Positions 13,420 through 22,605 of a DNA stretch of 64,000 nt are shown here, in pieces (position 1 is the first letter of the stretch; every line of letters starts with the position of its first letter). Origin of the DNA: Mycolicibacterium parafortuitum (GTDB taxonomy: Bacteria; Actinomycetota; Actinomycetes; Mycobacteriales; Mycobacteriaceae); the NCBI RefSeq assembly GCF_010725485.1, contig NZ_AP022598.1:4650001-4714000 (forward strand). Reading direction: 5' to 3'. Made by a program: the position numbers and the translations under genes. The notes beneath the pieces were generated by a model, which searched no databases, was not told the origin of the DNA, and worked only from the letters and a program-made list of their open reading frames with translations.

Positions 13420-14558
13420 GCGGCCGCCAACACCTCGGTCAGCACCTGCCGGGCCAGCGCCATCTCGTCGTCGGTCAGCGACGCGCGCGCCGTCAGCCGC
13501 AACCGCGACGTGCCCGCGGGAACCGTCGGCGGACGGAAGCAGCCGACCCGGACACCGCGGTCGAGGCATGCGGCGGCCGCAGCGACCGCGACCTCGGGAT
13601 CCCCGAGGATCACCGAGACCACCGCCGACGACGGCACGTCGCCGACACCACAGATCTCGGCAAGGGCGGCGGCGTGGTCGAGAACACGCTGGGCACGCCA
13701 CGGCTCGTCGACGAGCACCTGCAGCGCGGCGTGCGCGGCACCGACCGCGGCCGGCGCCAGCCCGGTGTCGAAGATGAAGGTGCGGGCCGCGTCGATCAGA
13801 TGCGCGCGCACCGCCGCCGGGCCCAGCACCGCACCGCCCTGGCTGCCGAGCGCCTTCGACAGCGTCGTCGTCATCACCACGTCGGGAGCGCCGGCGAGCC
13901 CCGCCTCGTCGAGCAGTCCGCGTCCCCGGTCACCGCGCACACCGAGCCCGTGGGCCTCGTCGACGAGCAACAGTGCGCCGTGCCTGCGGCAGACCGCGTG
14001 CAGGTCCCGTAGCGGCGCCAGGTCTCCGTCGGCGGAGAACACCGAATCCGTGACGAAGACGGCGCGCTCCTCGTCGCGGCCGGCCAGTGCCCGCTCGACC
14101 GCGGCGACATCGTTGTGCGGGGTCACCGCGACCCGCGCGCGCGACAGCCGGCACGCGTCGACCAGCGAGGCGTGCGTGTAGGCATCGGAGATCAGTAGCG
14201 ATCCGGGACCGGAGAGCGCGACGACGGCTCCGAGGTTGGCGGTGTAGCCCGACGAGAACACGAGCGCGGACTCGGCGCCGACGAATCCGGCGAGCGCGTC
14301 CTCGAACTCCTCATGCAGTTCGGTGTTGCCGGTGACCAGCCGTGACCCGGTCGAGCCCGCGCCCCAGGTGCGCAGCGCGGCGATGCCGCCGTCGATCACC
14401 CTGGGGTGCTGTGACAGGCCCAGATAGTCGTTGGAGGCCAGATCCAGCTCCGTACCGACCGGCCGGCGGGGCCTCAGCGACCGGCGCAGACCGGCGGCGC
14501 GCCGCTGCGCCTCGACCTCGTCGAGCCAGGCCAGCGGGGAAATACCGACGCGCGTCAC
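13416..14558 (-). CDS. bioF: 8-amino-7-oxononanoate synthase
   Basis: PLP enzyme joining pimeloyl thioester and alanine, the first committed step of the biotin ring pathway. It shows [41 protein letters not shown] and the PLP lysine in [13 protein letters not shown]. About 380 aa. The GTG at 14558 follows AGGAG by about 7 bases. It is preceded by a BioQ-operator cassette that overlaps the end of bioA, so bioF-bioD-2H phosphoesterase has its own promoter in addition to any read-through from bioA. Confidence 0.95.
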   Translation of the reverse strand: MTRVGISPLAWLDEVEAQRRAAGLRRSLRPRRPVGTELDLASNDYLGLSQHPRVIDGGIAALRTWGAGSTGSRLVTGNTELHEEFEDALAGFVGAESALVFSSGYTANLGAVVALSGPGSLLISDAYTHASLVDACRLSRARVAVTPHNDVAAVERALAGRDEERAVFVTDSVFSADGDLAPLRDLHAVCRRHGALLLVDEAHGLGVRGDRGRGLLDEAGLAGAPDVVMTTTLSKALGSQGGAVLGPAAVRAHLIDAARTFIFDTGLAPAAVGAAHAALQVLVDEPWRAQRVLDHAAALAEICGVGDVPSSAVVSVILGDPEVAVAAAAACLDRGVRVGCFRPPTVPAGTSRLRLTARASLTDDEMALARQVLTEVLAAA

Positions 14559-14574
14559 GGTGCTCCTAGGGCTT

Positions 14575-14634
14575 GCGAGCCGACGATTGAACATGTCGGC
14601 GAGCCGACGATTGAACATGTCGGCGAGCCGACGA
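14575..14634. repeat. Tandem 24-bp repeats in the bioF leader
   Basis: Two full units (14587-14610 and 14611-14634) of TTGAACATGTCGGC followed by GAGCCGACGA, plus the last 12 bases of a third (14575-14586). They are nearly identical to the bioB array at 11536-11609, with T instead of C in ACATGTC, and lie on the same side of a BioQ palindrome. The arrays share orientation relative to operator and gene, so operator plus repeats appear to have been duplicated as one unit. Confidence 0.9.
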
Positions 14635-14635
14635 T

Positions 14636-14648
14636 TGAACACCGTTCA
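14636..14648. promoter_or_regulatory. BioQ operator upstream of bioF
   Basis: TGAAC-ACC-GTTCA, identical in all 13 bases to the site at 11611-11623, followed on the + strand by the same GGTTAG. The last three bases (TCA) are the complement of the bioA stop codon, so the operator is partly coding. A minus-strand TAACCT (14653-14648) is the likely -10 for bioF. Confidence 0.87.
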
Positions 14649-15947
14649 GGTTAGTGCACGGGCGACCTCGGTCATCGCGGAGGTGATCTGGGCGATCTCG
14701 TCTGCGGTGCAGATATAAGGAGGCATCACATAGACCAGGTTCCGGAACGGCCGCAGCCACACGCCGTGCTCGATCGCCACCGGCGTCGCCACCCGCAGGT
14801 CGACCGGGCTGTCCAACTCCAGCACCCCGATCGCGCCGAGCACGCGCGCGTCGGCGACATTCGGCAGGTCGGCGGCCGCGACGAGCCCGGCCTGCAGACC
14901 GGCTTCGATGCCCCGTACCTGCGCCTGCCAGTCCGATGCGAGCAGCAGTTCCACCGAGGCCACGCTGACCGCACAGGCCAGCGCGTTGGCCATGAACGTC
15001 GGACCGTGCATCAGCGCGCCGGGTGGGTTGGCACTGATCGTGTCGGCGACCCGTCGCGTGCACAGCGTCGCCGCCAGCGTCAGGTACCCCCCGGTCAGTG
15101 CCTTGCCGACGCACATGATGTCCGGGCACACCCCGGCGTGGTCGGCGGCGAACAGCGCGCCGGTGCGGCCGAACCCGGTCGCGATCTCGTCGAAGATCAG
15201 CAGCACATCGTGCTCGTCACAGATCCGGCGCAGATCCGACAGGTAACGCGGGTCGTGGAACCGCATGCCGCCCGCCCCCTGCACCACCGGCTCGACGATC
15301 ACCGCGGCGAGCTCGTGGGCGTGCCTGCCGAGCTGCTCGGCGAAGGCGGCGCTGTAGGCCGGGTCGTACTGCGCGGGCACCGGCGGCGCGAACACCTGAT
15401 CGGCCAGCAACGAGTGCTCCCCCGTCCACAGTTCGTGCATACCGCCCTGCGGATCGCACACACTCATCGGGGTGAAGGTGTCGCCGTGGTAGCCGCCCCG
15501 CCAGGTCATCAGGCGGCTCTTGGCCGGGTGGCCACTGCTGCGCCAGAACTGCAGCGCCATCTTGACGGCGACCTCCACCGACACCGAACCCGAGTCGCTG
15601 AAGAACACCGTTTCCAGCCCGGCCGGGGTGATCTCGACGAGCAATTGCGCCAGCCGTGCGGCCGGCTCGTGGGTCAGCCCGCCGAACATCACGTGGTTCA
15701 TCGTGGCCAGCTGGCGGGTGATCGCCGCGTCCAACACCGGGTGGCCGTGGCCGTGTACCGCGGTCCACCACGACGCCATCGCGTCGAGCACCTCGACCTC
15801 GCGGTCATCGTGAACCAGGGTGAGCCATGCGCCCCGCGCGCCGACCGCGACGACGGGCGCGAGCGCGTCGGCGCCGATCGGACTGTAGGGATGCCAGATG
15901 TGAGCAGCGTCGAGCGCGCTGATCTCGGCAGGCCTCAACGCAGACAC
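14646..15947 (-). CDS. bioA: Adenosylmethionine-8-amino-7-oxononanoate aminotransferase
   Basis: PLP aminotransferase that uses SAM as amino donor to make 7,8-diaminopelargonate. It has HIWHPYS near the N-terminus, [37 protein letters not shown] with the PLP-contacting Asp, and the PLP lysine in [12 protein letters not shown]. About 433 aa. I chose the GTG at 15947 because a TAATCT -10 element sits 7 bases upstream, predicting a leaderless mRNA. No BioQ palindrome is seen at this promoter, unlike bioB and bioF. Confidence 0.94.
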   Translation of the reverse strand: MSALRPAEISALDAAHIWHPYSPIGADALAPVVAVGARGAWLTLVHDDREVEVLDAMASWWTAVHGHGHPVLDAAITRQLATMNHVMFGGLTHEPAARLAQLLVEITPAGLETVFFSDSGSVSVEVAVKMALQFWRSSGHPAKSRLMTWRGGYHGDTFTPMSVCDPQGGMHELWTGEHSLLADQVFAPPVPAQYDPAYSAAFAEQLGRHAHELAAVIVEPVVQGAGGMRFHDPRYLSDLRRICDEHDVLLIFDEIATGFGRTGALFAADHAGVCPDIMCVGKALTGGYLTLAATLCTRRVADTISANPPGALMHGPTFMANALACAVSVASVELLLASDWQAQVRGIEAGLQAGLVAAADLPNVADARVLGAIGVLELDSPVDLRVATPVAIEHGVWLRPFRNLVYVMPPYICTADEIAQITSAMTEVARALT

Positions 15948-15953
15948 CTTCGG

Positions 15954-15960
15954 TAGATTA
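15954..15960. promoter_or_regulatory. Shared divergent -10 for bioA and the acyltransferase operon
   Basis: TAGATT on the + strand (15954-15959) and TAATCT on the - strand (15960-15955) overlap almost completely. The minus element is 7 bases from the bioA GTG; the plus element is 11 bases from the ATG at 15971. Only one polymerase could use the site at a time, so the two promoters should compete. Confidence 0.55.
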
Positions 15961-15970
15961 ACCGTCGACC

Positions 15971-18166
15971 ATGATGACCCTCGCCCCTGCCCGGCCGGCA
16001 CGCCCCGCCTCCCCGGGCCCGACCCCGCCTGCCTCTGCACCCCCGGCGTCCGGCATGGGAACGCGCACGTCAGGCTTCTATCGGCACGACCTCGACGGGC
16101 TGCGCGGCGTCGCGATCGCATTGGTGGCGGTGTTCCACGTGTGGTTCGGCCGGGTGTCGGGCGGCGTCGACGTGTTCCTGGTGCTGTCCGGCTTCTTCTT
16201 CGGCGGACGCCTGCTGCGCAATGCGATCGACCCCGGCACGGTGCTGCACCCGGTCAGCGAGATCAGCCGGCTGATCCGGCGGCTGCTGCCCGCACTGGTG
16301 GTCGTTCTCGCCGCGTCCGCGGTGCTGACCATCCTGATCCAGCCGGAGACCCGGTGGGAGACCTTCGCCGACCAGAGCCTGGCGAGCCTCGGCTACTACC
16401 AGAACTGGGAACTGGCCAATTCGGCCGCCGACTATCTGCGCGCGGGTGAGACCGTCAGCCCGCTGCAGCACATCTGGTCGATGTCGGTGCAGGGGCAGTT
16501 CTACATCGCGTTCCTGGCGCTGATCGTGCTGACCGGCGCGGTGTTCCGGCGGATGTTCGGCAGGCACGCGCGGGCGGCCTACGTCGTGCTTCTCAGCGCG
16601 CTGACCATCGCGTCGTTCGTGTACGCGATCATCGCCCACAATGCCGACCAGGCGACCGCGTACTACAACAGTTTCGCCCGCGCCTGGGAGCTGCTGCTCG
16701 GCGCGCTGGTCGGCGCCGTCGTGCCGTACGTGCGCTGGCCGATGTGGCTGCGCACGCTGACCGCGGTGATCGCGCTGGCCGCCATCCTGTCCTGCGGCGC
16801 GCTGATCGACGGTGTCCACGAGTTCCCCGGCCCCTGGGCGCTGGTGCCCGTCGGCGCCGCGCTGCTGTTCGTGCTGTCGGCGGCCAACCGGTACGCCGAC
16901 CCGCACACCGGTGGCCGCATCCCGGCGCCCAACCGGCTGCTGGCGACCAAGCCGTTCGTCGCGCTCGGCGCGATGGCCTACTCGCTGTATCTGTGGCACT
17001 GGCCGCTGCTGATCTTCTATCTCGCGTACACCAGCAAGTCGCGGGTGAATTTCGTCGAAGGCGCGGTGATCCTGCTGCTGTCCGGCCTTCTCGCGTGGCT
17101 GACCACCCGGTATGTCGAGGAACCGCTACGCGTCCGCCGCGCCCAGGCCGGCACCGCCCCGAAAGCCCACGGGTCGCTGTGGCGCCGGGTGCGCAGGCCC
17201 ACCATCGTGCTGGGGTCCACGGTCGCGCTGCTGGGGGTCGCGCTGACGGCGACGTCGTTCTCGTGGCGCGAGCACGTGAACGACCTGCGCGCCAACGGCA
17301 AGGAACTGTCCACGCTGTCGCTGCGGGACTATCCGGGGGCACTGGCACTGGTGAACAACGCGAAGGTGCCGAACGTGCCGATGCGCCCGACCGTGCTGGA
17401 GGCCAAGGACGACATCCCCGAGTCCACCGTCGACGGATGCATCAGCGATTTCGACAACATCGGGATCATCAACTGCACCTACGGCGACAAGACGGCCGAG
17501 CGCACCATCGCACTCGCCGGCGGATCCCACGCCGAGCACTGGATCACCGCCCTGGACCTGCTCGGGCGCATGCACCACTTCAAGGTCGTCACCTATCTGA
17601 AGATGGGTTGCCCGCTGACCACCGAGAAGAACCCGCTGGTGATGGGCGACAATCGGCCATACCCCAAATGCCGGGAATGGAACGAGCGGGTGATGCCGAT
17701 GATCCTGGCGGACAAGCCCGATTTCGTGTTCACCACCTCGACGCGACCGTGGAACATCAAGGACGGCGACGTGATGCCGTCCCAGTACCTCGGCATCTGG
17801 AAGCAGTTCTCCGACGCCGGGATCCCCGTGCTGGCGATGCGCGACACGCCGTGGATGGTGCGCGACGGCGAGCCGTTCTTCCCGTCGGACTGCCTGGCCG
17901 GCGGCGGCGACGCGGTGTCCTGCGGGATCGAACGATCCAAAGTACTGTCCGACCGCAACCCGACACTGAATTACCTCGCCAGATTCCCACTGCTCAAACC
18001 CCTCGACATGAGTGATGCCGTGTGTCGGAAGGACTATTGCCGGGCCGTGGAGGGAAACGTGCTGATGTACCACGACGCACATCACATCTCGTCGACGTAC
18101 ATGCGCACGATGACCAATGAGCTCGGCCGCCAGCTCGGTCTGGCGACCGGCTGGTGGACGAGCTGA
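15971..18166 (+). CDS. OafA-type membrane acyltransferase with C-terminal SGNH domain
   Basis: A 731-aa protein. Residues about 35-400 form an acyltransferase-3 membrane domain of roughly ten helices, beginning [24 protein letters not shown] with the catalytic His and [20 protein letters not shown]. Residues about 480-730 form an extracytoplasmic SGNH domain: [11 protein letters not shown] in place of the usual GDSH, and a terminal [10 protein letters not shown] with the Asp-His pair. Such proteins acetylate or acylate envelope sugars. It is the first gene of a run with treX-treY-treZ, with treX overlapping its stop. An acylated glucan or trehalose target is possible but inferred. Confidence 0.88.
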   Translation: MMTLAPARPARPASPGPTPPASAPPASGMGTRTSGFYRHDLDGLRGVAIALVAVFHVWFGRVSGGVDVFLVLSGFFFGGRLLRNAIDPGTVLHPVSEISRLIRRLLPALVVVLAASAVLTILIQPETRWETFADQSLASLGYYQNWELANSAADYLRAGETVSPLQHIWSMSVQGQFYIAFLALIVLTGAVFRRMFGRHARAAYVVLLSALTIASFVYAIIAHNADQATAYYNSFARAWELLLGALVGAVVPYVRWPMWLRTLTAVIALAAILSCGALIDGVHEFPGPWALVPVGAALLFVLSAANRYADPHTGGRIPAPNRLLATKPFVALGAMAYSLYLWHWPLLIFYLAYTSKSRVNFVEGAVILLLSGLLAWLTTRYVEEPLRVRRAQAGTAPKAHGSLWRRVRRPTIVLGSTVALLGVALTATSFSWREHVNDLRANGKELSTLSLRDYPGALALVNNAKVPNVPMRPTVLEAKDDIPESTVDGCISDFDNIGIINCTYGDKTAERTIALAGGSHAEHWITALDLLGRMHHFKVVTYLKMGCPLTTEKNPLVMGDNRPYPKCREWNERVMPMILADKPDFVFTTSTRPWNIKDGDVMPSQYLGIWKQFSDAGIPVLAMRDTPWMVRDGEPFFPSDCLAGGGDAVSCGIERSKVLSDRNPTLNYLARFPLLKPLDMSDAVCRKDYCRAVEGNVLMYHDAHHISSTYMRTMTNELGRQLGLATGWWTS

Positions 18167-20313
18167 TGGCCTCAGCCGAGGCGGGATCCGTCCCGATGAT
18201 CTGGCCGGGCGATCCGTACCCGCTCGGCGCGACGTATGACGGTGCGGGCACCAATTTCTCGCTGTTCTCCGAGATCGCCGACCGCGTCGAACTGTGCCTG
18301 ATCGGCAAGGACGGTCACGAAGAGCGGATCAACCTCGACGAGGTCGACGGCTATGTGTGGCACTGCTATCTGCCGACGATCACCCCGGGTCAGCGGTACG
18401 GCTTCCGGGTGTACGGCCCGTGGGATCCGGCCGCGGGCCACCGCTGCGACCCCAGCAAGCTGCTCCTCGATCCGTACGGCAAATCGTTCCACGGCGACTT
18501 CACCTTCTGCCAGGCCCTGTACTCCTACGACCTGGACGCCGACGATCTGGCAAGCGGCGGTGTGCCGCCGCGGATCGACTCGCTCGGGCACACCATGACC
18601 AGTGTCGTGATCAACCCGTTCTTCCAGTGGGGTTCCGACCGCCCACCGCGCACGCCCTACCACGAGACGGTGATCTACGAGGCGCACGTCAAGGGTATGA
18701 CCCAGCGCCATCCCGGCGTGCCCGAGGAACTGCGCGGCACCTACGCCGGGCTCGGGCACCCGGCGATCATCGACCACCTGAAGTCCCTGAACGTCACCGC
18801 GATCGAGCTGATGCCGGTGCACCAATTCCTGCACGACCACCGGCTGCTCGATCTGGGCCTGCGGAATTACTGGGGATACAACACGTTCGGATTCTTCGCC
18901 CCGCATCAGCAGTACGCGGCGACCCGCAACGCCGGTGGCGCGGTGGCGGAGTTCAAGACGATGGTTCGCGCATTCCACGAAGCGGGTATCGAGGTGATCC
19001 TCGATGTTGTCTACAACCACACCGCCGAGGGCAACCACCTCGGGCCGACGGTCAACTTCCGGGGCATCGACAACGCCGCGTACTACCGACTGCTCGACGG
19101 AGACCTGCGCTACTACAAGGATTTCACCGGCACCGGCAACAGCCTCAACGCCCGCCACCCGCACACACTGCAGCTGGTCATGGACTCGCTGCGGTACTGG
19201 GTGCTCGACATGCACGTCGACGGCTTCCGGTTCGATCTGGCCTCGACGCTGGCCCGCGAGTTCTACGACGTGGACCGCCTGTCCGCGTTCTTCGACATCA
19301 TCCAGCAGGACCCGGTGATCAGTCAGGTGAAGCTGATCGCCGAACCGTGGGACATCGGCGAAGGCGGTTATCAGGTCGGGAACTTCCCAGGTTTGTGGAC
19401 CGAATGGAATGGGAAGTATCGCGACACTGTGCGTGATTACTGGCGGGGCGAGCCCGCAACCCTGGGTGAGTTCGCGTCCCGTCTGACGGGGTCGTCGGAC
19501 CTGTACGAGGCGACCGGTCGGCGGCCGAGCGCCAGCATCAACTTCGTCACGTGCCACGACGGCTTCACGCTCGCCGACCTGGTCTCCTACAACGAGAAAC
19601 ACAACGAGGCCAACGGCGAGGACAACCGCGACGGCGAGAGCCACAACCGGTCCTGGAACTGCGGCGTCGAGGGGCCCACCGACGACCCGGACATCCTTGC
19701 GCTGCGCGGCAAGCAGATGCGCAACATCCTGGCCACCCTGATGCTCTCGCAGGGCACGCCGATGATCGCGCACGGCGACGAGGTCGGCCGCACCCAGCGC
19801 GGCAACAACAACGTCTACTGCCAGGACTCCGAATTGTCCTGGATGGACTGGTCATTGTGCGAGACCAACGCCGACCTTCTCGAGTTCACCCGCACGATGG
19901 TCAAGTTCCGCAAGGACCATCCCGCATTCCGCCGGCGCCGGTTCTTCGACGGCAACGTCGCCGGCCTCGGAGACCAGATCCGCGACATCGAGTGGTTGAC
20001 GCAGGCGGGCACCGAGATGACCCAGGACGACTGGGGTTCCGGCTTCAAATGCGTGTCGGTGTTCCTCAATGGCGAGGCCATTCCGTCCCCCGACGTGCGC
20101 GGCGAGCGCGTCGTCGACGACACGTTCCTGCTCTGCTTCAACGCCCACGACACCGCGGTGGATTTCACCACCCCCGCGCCCGACTACGCGGCGGCGTGGA
20201 CCGGCGCGATCGACACCTCCCACCCCCGCGGTGAGACCTCACTCGAAGTTTCTGCGGGAGAGGCGATTTCGTTGCAGCCCCGGTCGGTACTCGTGCTCCG
20301 CAAGGTCGGCTGA
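18166..20313 (+). CDS. treX: Glycogen debranching-type enzyme TreX (isoamylase family)
   Basis: A GH13 enzyme of about 715 aa with an N-terminal CBM48-like domain (YPLGATYDGAGTNFSLFSEIADRVELCL) and the catalytic barrel. It shows DVVYNHTAEGN, DGFRFDLAS (nucleophile Asp), LIAEPWDIG (acid/base Glu) and FVTCHDGFTLADLVSYN. It hydrolyses alpha-1,6 branches so that TreY can act. The ATG at 18166 overlaps the acyltransferase stop (TGATG); an ATG at 18154 in the same frame is less likely. Confidence 0.94.
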   Translation: MASAEAGSVPMIWPGDPYPLGATYDGAGTNFSLFSEIADRVELCLIGKDGHEERINLDEVDGYVWHCYLPTITPGQRYGFRVYGPWDPAAGHRCDPSKLLLDPYGKSFHGDFTFCQALYSYDLDADDLASGGVPPRIDSLGHTMTSVVINPFFQWGSDRPPRTPYHETVIYEAHVKGMTQRHPGVPEELRGTYAGLGHPAIIDHLKSLNVTAIELMPVHQFLHDHRLLDLGLRNYWGYNTFGFFAPHQQYAATRNAGGAVAEFKTMVRAFHEAGIEVILDVVYNHTAEGNHLGPTVNFRGIDNAAYYRLLDGDLRYYKDFTGTGNSLNARHPHTLQLVMDSLRYWVLDMHVDGFRFDLASTLAREFYDVDRLSAFFDIIQQDPVISQVKLIAEPWDIGEGGYQVGNFPGLWTEWNGKYRDTVRDYWRGEPATLGEFASRLTGSSDLYEATGRRPSASINFVTCHDGFTLADLVSYNEKHNEANGEDNRDGESHNRSWNCGVEGPTDDPDILALRGKQMRNILATLMLSQGTPMIAHGDEVGRTQRGNNNVYCQDSELSWMDWSLCETNADLLEFTRTMVKFRKDHPAFRRRRFFDGNVAGLGDQIRDIEWLTQAGTEMTQDDWGSGFKCVSVFLNGEAIPSPDVRGERVVDDTFLLCFNAHDTAVDFTTPAPDYAAAWTGAIDTSHPRGETSLEVSAGEAISLQPRSVLVLRKVG

Positions 20314-20316
20314 CCG

Positions 20317-22605
20317 ATGCCGATCCTGTCCACGTACCGGCTGCAGATGCGTGGCCCCGCCAGCGGCGAGTCCTTCACCTTCGCCGACGCCGAGAATCTG
20401 GTCGACTATCTCGCCGATCTCGGTGTCACGCATCTCTACCTGTCCCCCATCCTGACCGCCGGCGAGGGATCCACCCACGGATACGACGTCACCGACCCCA
20501 CCACGATCTCGGCCGAACTCGGTGGGCCGGAAGGATTTCGGCGTCTTGCCGAAAAGGCCCGCGCCGCCGGCCTCGGGCTGGTCGTAGACATCGTGCCCAA
20601 CCACGTCGGCGTCGATGACCCGACACAGAACCGGTGGTGGTGGGATCTGCTCACGCATGGCCGGGATTCGCGCTACGCCTCCTATTTCGACATCGACTGG
20701 AACCTCGACCCCGACGGGCGGATCGTGTTACCGGTCCTGGGATCTGACGACGACGTCGCCGATCTGACCGTCGACGGTGACGTACTCCGACTCGGCGACC
20801 GGACCTGGCCGATCGCCCCCGGCACCGGCGACGGCACGGGCCCACAGGTACACGACAGGCAGCATTACAAGCTGATCGGCTGGCGGAACAACATCTGCGG
20901 CTACCGGCGCTTCTTCTCCATCACCTCGCTGGCCGGAATCCGGCAGGAGGACCCGGCGGTGTTCGACGCCTCGCATGCCGAGGTCAAACGCTGGTTCGAC
21001 GAGGGCCTGGTCGACGGTATCCGCATCGACCATCCGGATGGCCTGTCCGACCCCGCGGGCTACCTGGTCCGGCTGCGCGAGCTGACCGGCCCGGACGCGT
21101 GGATCGTCATCGAGAAGATCCTCGCCGTCGACGAGGCGCTCGACACCAGCCTGCCCGTGGAGGGCACGACAGGCTACGACGCTCTGCGCGAGGCGGGCGG
21201 GCTGTTCATCGACCCGACCGGTGCCGAATCCCTCACCGCGATGGTCGAATCCGCGGGAACCCTGGCCGGCGACTTCGCCGACGAGGCGCGCCGCCTGAAG
21301 GTGGACGCAGCGATGACCACGCTGTCCAGCGAACTCGCCCGCATCGGCCGAGCGGTCGTCGCGGCCACCGGCACCGGCCATGACGCGCTCGGCATCGCGA
21401 TCGCCGAACTGCTCGGCCACGTCGGGGTGTATCGCTCCGATTATCAGGCGCTGTCCGCGGTGCTGCCGGTCGCGATATCGGACACCGTGGCCGCGCATCC
21501 CGAACTCGCCGAACCGCTCGCGATCCTGGCCGCGGCGCTGGATTCCAGCGACGAGGTGGCCGTGCGTTTGCAGCAGCTGTGCGGTGCCGCGACCGCGAAG
21601 TCCATGGAGGACTGCCTGTTCTACCGCGACGCCCGGTTGGTTTCGCTCAACGAGGTCGGCGGCGAACCGGAACGGTTCGGTGTCAGCGCCGCGGAGTTCC
21701 ATCAACGCGCCGCCGTGCGGGCCGCGCTTTGGCCGCAGGCGATGACCACGCTGACCACCCACGACACCAAACGCGGCGAAGACGTGCGAGCGCGCATCGG
21801 GGTGCTGTCCCAGGTGCCGTCGCTGTGGTCGGAGATGGTGCAGGGCTGGCAACTGAGCACACCACCGCCGGACCCGGGCACCGGACTGTTCCTGTGGCAG
21901 AACATCTTCGGGGTGTGGCCTACCGACGGCACGGTGACCGAGGAACTGCGCGGGCGGCTGCATGGCTACGCGGAGAAGGCCATCCGCGAGGCCGCGCTGC
22001 ACACGACGTGGAACGAGCCTGACGAGCAATTCGAGTCCGCGGTGCACAGCTGGCTCGATGCGATCTTCGACGGCCCGGTCGGGGTGGAGATGACCGCGCT
22101 GGTGGGCCGGCTCGACCCGCACGCGCGCAACGACTCCCTCGGACAGAAGCTCATCGCGCTGACCGCTCCCGGCATCCCGGACGTCTACCAGGGCACCGAG
22201 TTGTGGGAGGACAGCCTCGTCGACCCGGACAACCGCAGGGCCGTCGACTATCCGGCCCGCCGGCGCGCGCTGGAAACCGGCGAGCACCCGAAGCTGCGGG
22301 TGGTGCGCGCGGCACTGCAGCTGCGCAAGGAGAAACCCGACACGTTCTTGCGCGGCGGACACCGTGCGGCGCTCGCCGCCGGTGAGCACGCCGAACATCT
22401 GGTGTCGTTCCTGCGCGGCGACGATGTCCTGGTCGCTGCGTCGCGGTGGACCGCCCGTCTCACCGAGAGCGGATGGGGCGACACGTCGCTGCCGGTCCCC
22501 GACGGGACGTGGACCGACCGGCTGACCGGCCGCACCGTCAGCGGGCCGGTGCACGCCGCGGAACTGTTCACCGAACTACCCGTCGCACTGCTGGTGAGGA
22601 CCTGA
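20317..22605 (+). CDS. treY: Maltooligosyl trehalose synthase
   Basis: A GH13 enzyme of 762 aa that isomerises the reducing-end linkage of maltodextrins to alpha,alpha-1,1. It has STYRLQM at the start, ADLGVTHLYLSPILTA, DIVPNHVGVDDP, DGIRIDHPDGLSDP with the nucleophile, IVIEKILA with the acid Glu, and TTHDTKRGEDVRARI. The last two are TreY hallmarks. It begins 3 bases after treX and its stop overlaps the treZ ATG. Confidence 0.95.
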   Translation: MPILSTYRLQMRGPASGESFTFADAENLVDYLADLGVTHLYLSPILTAGEGSTHGYDVTDPTTISAELGGPEGFRRLAEKARAAGLGLVVDIVPNHVGVDDPTQNRWWWDLLTHGRDSRYASYFDIDWNLDPDGRIVLPVLGSDDDVADLTVDGDVLRLGDRTWPIAPGTGDGTGPQVHDRQHYKLIGWRNNICGYRRFFSITSLAGIRQEDPAVFDASHAEVKRWFDEGLVDGIRIDHPDGLSDPAGYLVRLRELTGPDAWIVIEKILAVDEALDTSLPVEGTTGYDALREAGGLFIDPTGAESLTAMVESAGTLAGDFADEARRLKVDAAMTTLSSELARIGRAVVAATGTGHDALGIAIAELLGHVGVYRSDYQALSAVLPVAISDTVAAHPELAEPLAILAAALDSSDEVAVRLQQLCGAATAKSMEDCLFYRDARLVSLNEVGGEPERFGVSAAEFHQRAAVRAALWPQAMTTLTTHDTKRGEDVRARIGVLSQVPSLWSEMVQGWQLSTPPPDPGTGLFLWQNIFGVWPTDGTVTEELRGRLHGYAEKAIREAALHTTWNEPDEQFESAVHSWLDAIFDGPVGVEMTALVGRLDPHARNDSLGQKLIALTAPGIPDVYQGTELWEDSLVDPDNRRAVDYPARRRALETGEHPKLRVVRAALQLRKEKPDTFLRGGHRAALAAGEHAEHLVSFLRGDDVLVAASRWTARLTESGWGDTSLPVPDGTWTDRLTGRTVSGPVHAAELFTELPVALLVRT

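Noticed and set aside
14559..14642. Repeated MFNRRLAD peptide as an N-terminus of BioF or a leader peptide
   Set aside because: It arises because the repeat is 24 bp (8 codons). The bioB copies include 25-bp units that break the frame, so selection is on DNA or RNA rather than protein.
15948..16121. 58-codon N-terminal extension of BioA
   Set aside because: It is Arg-rich, overlaps the divergent acyltransferase gene, and the leaderless promoter supports the GTG at 15947.
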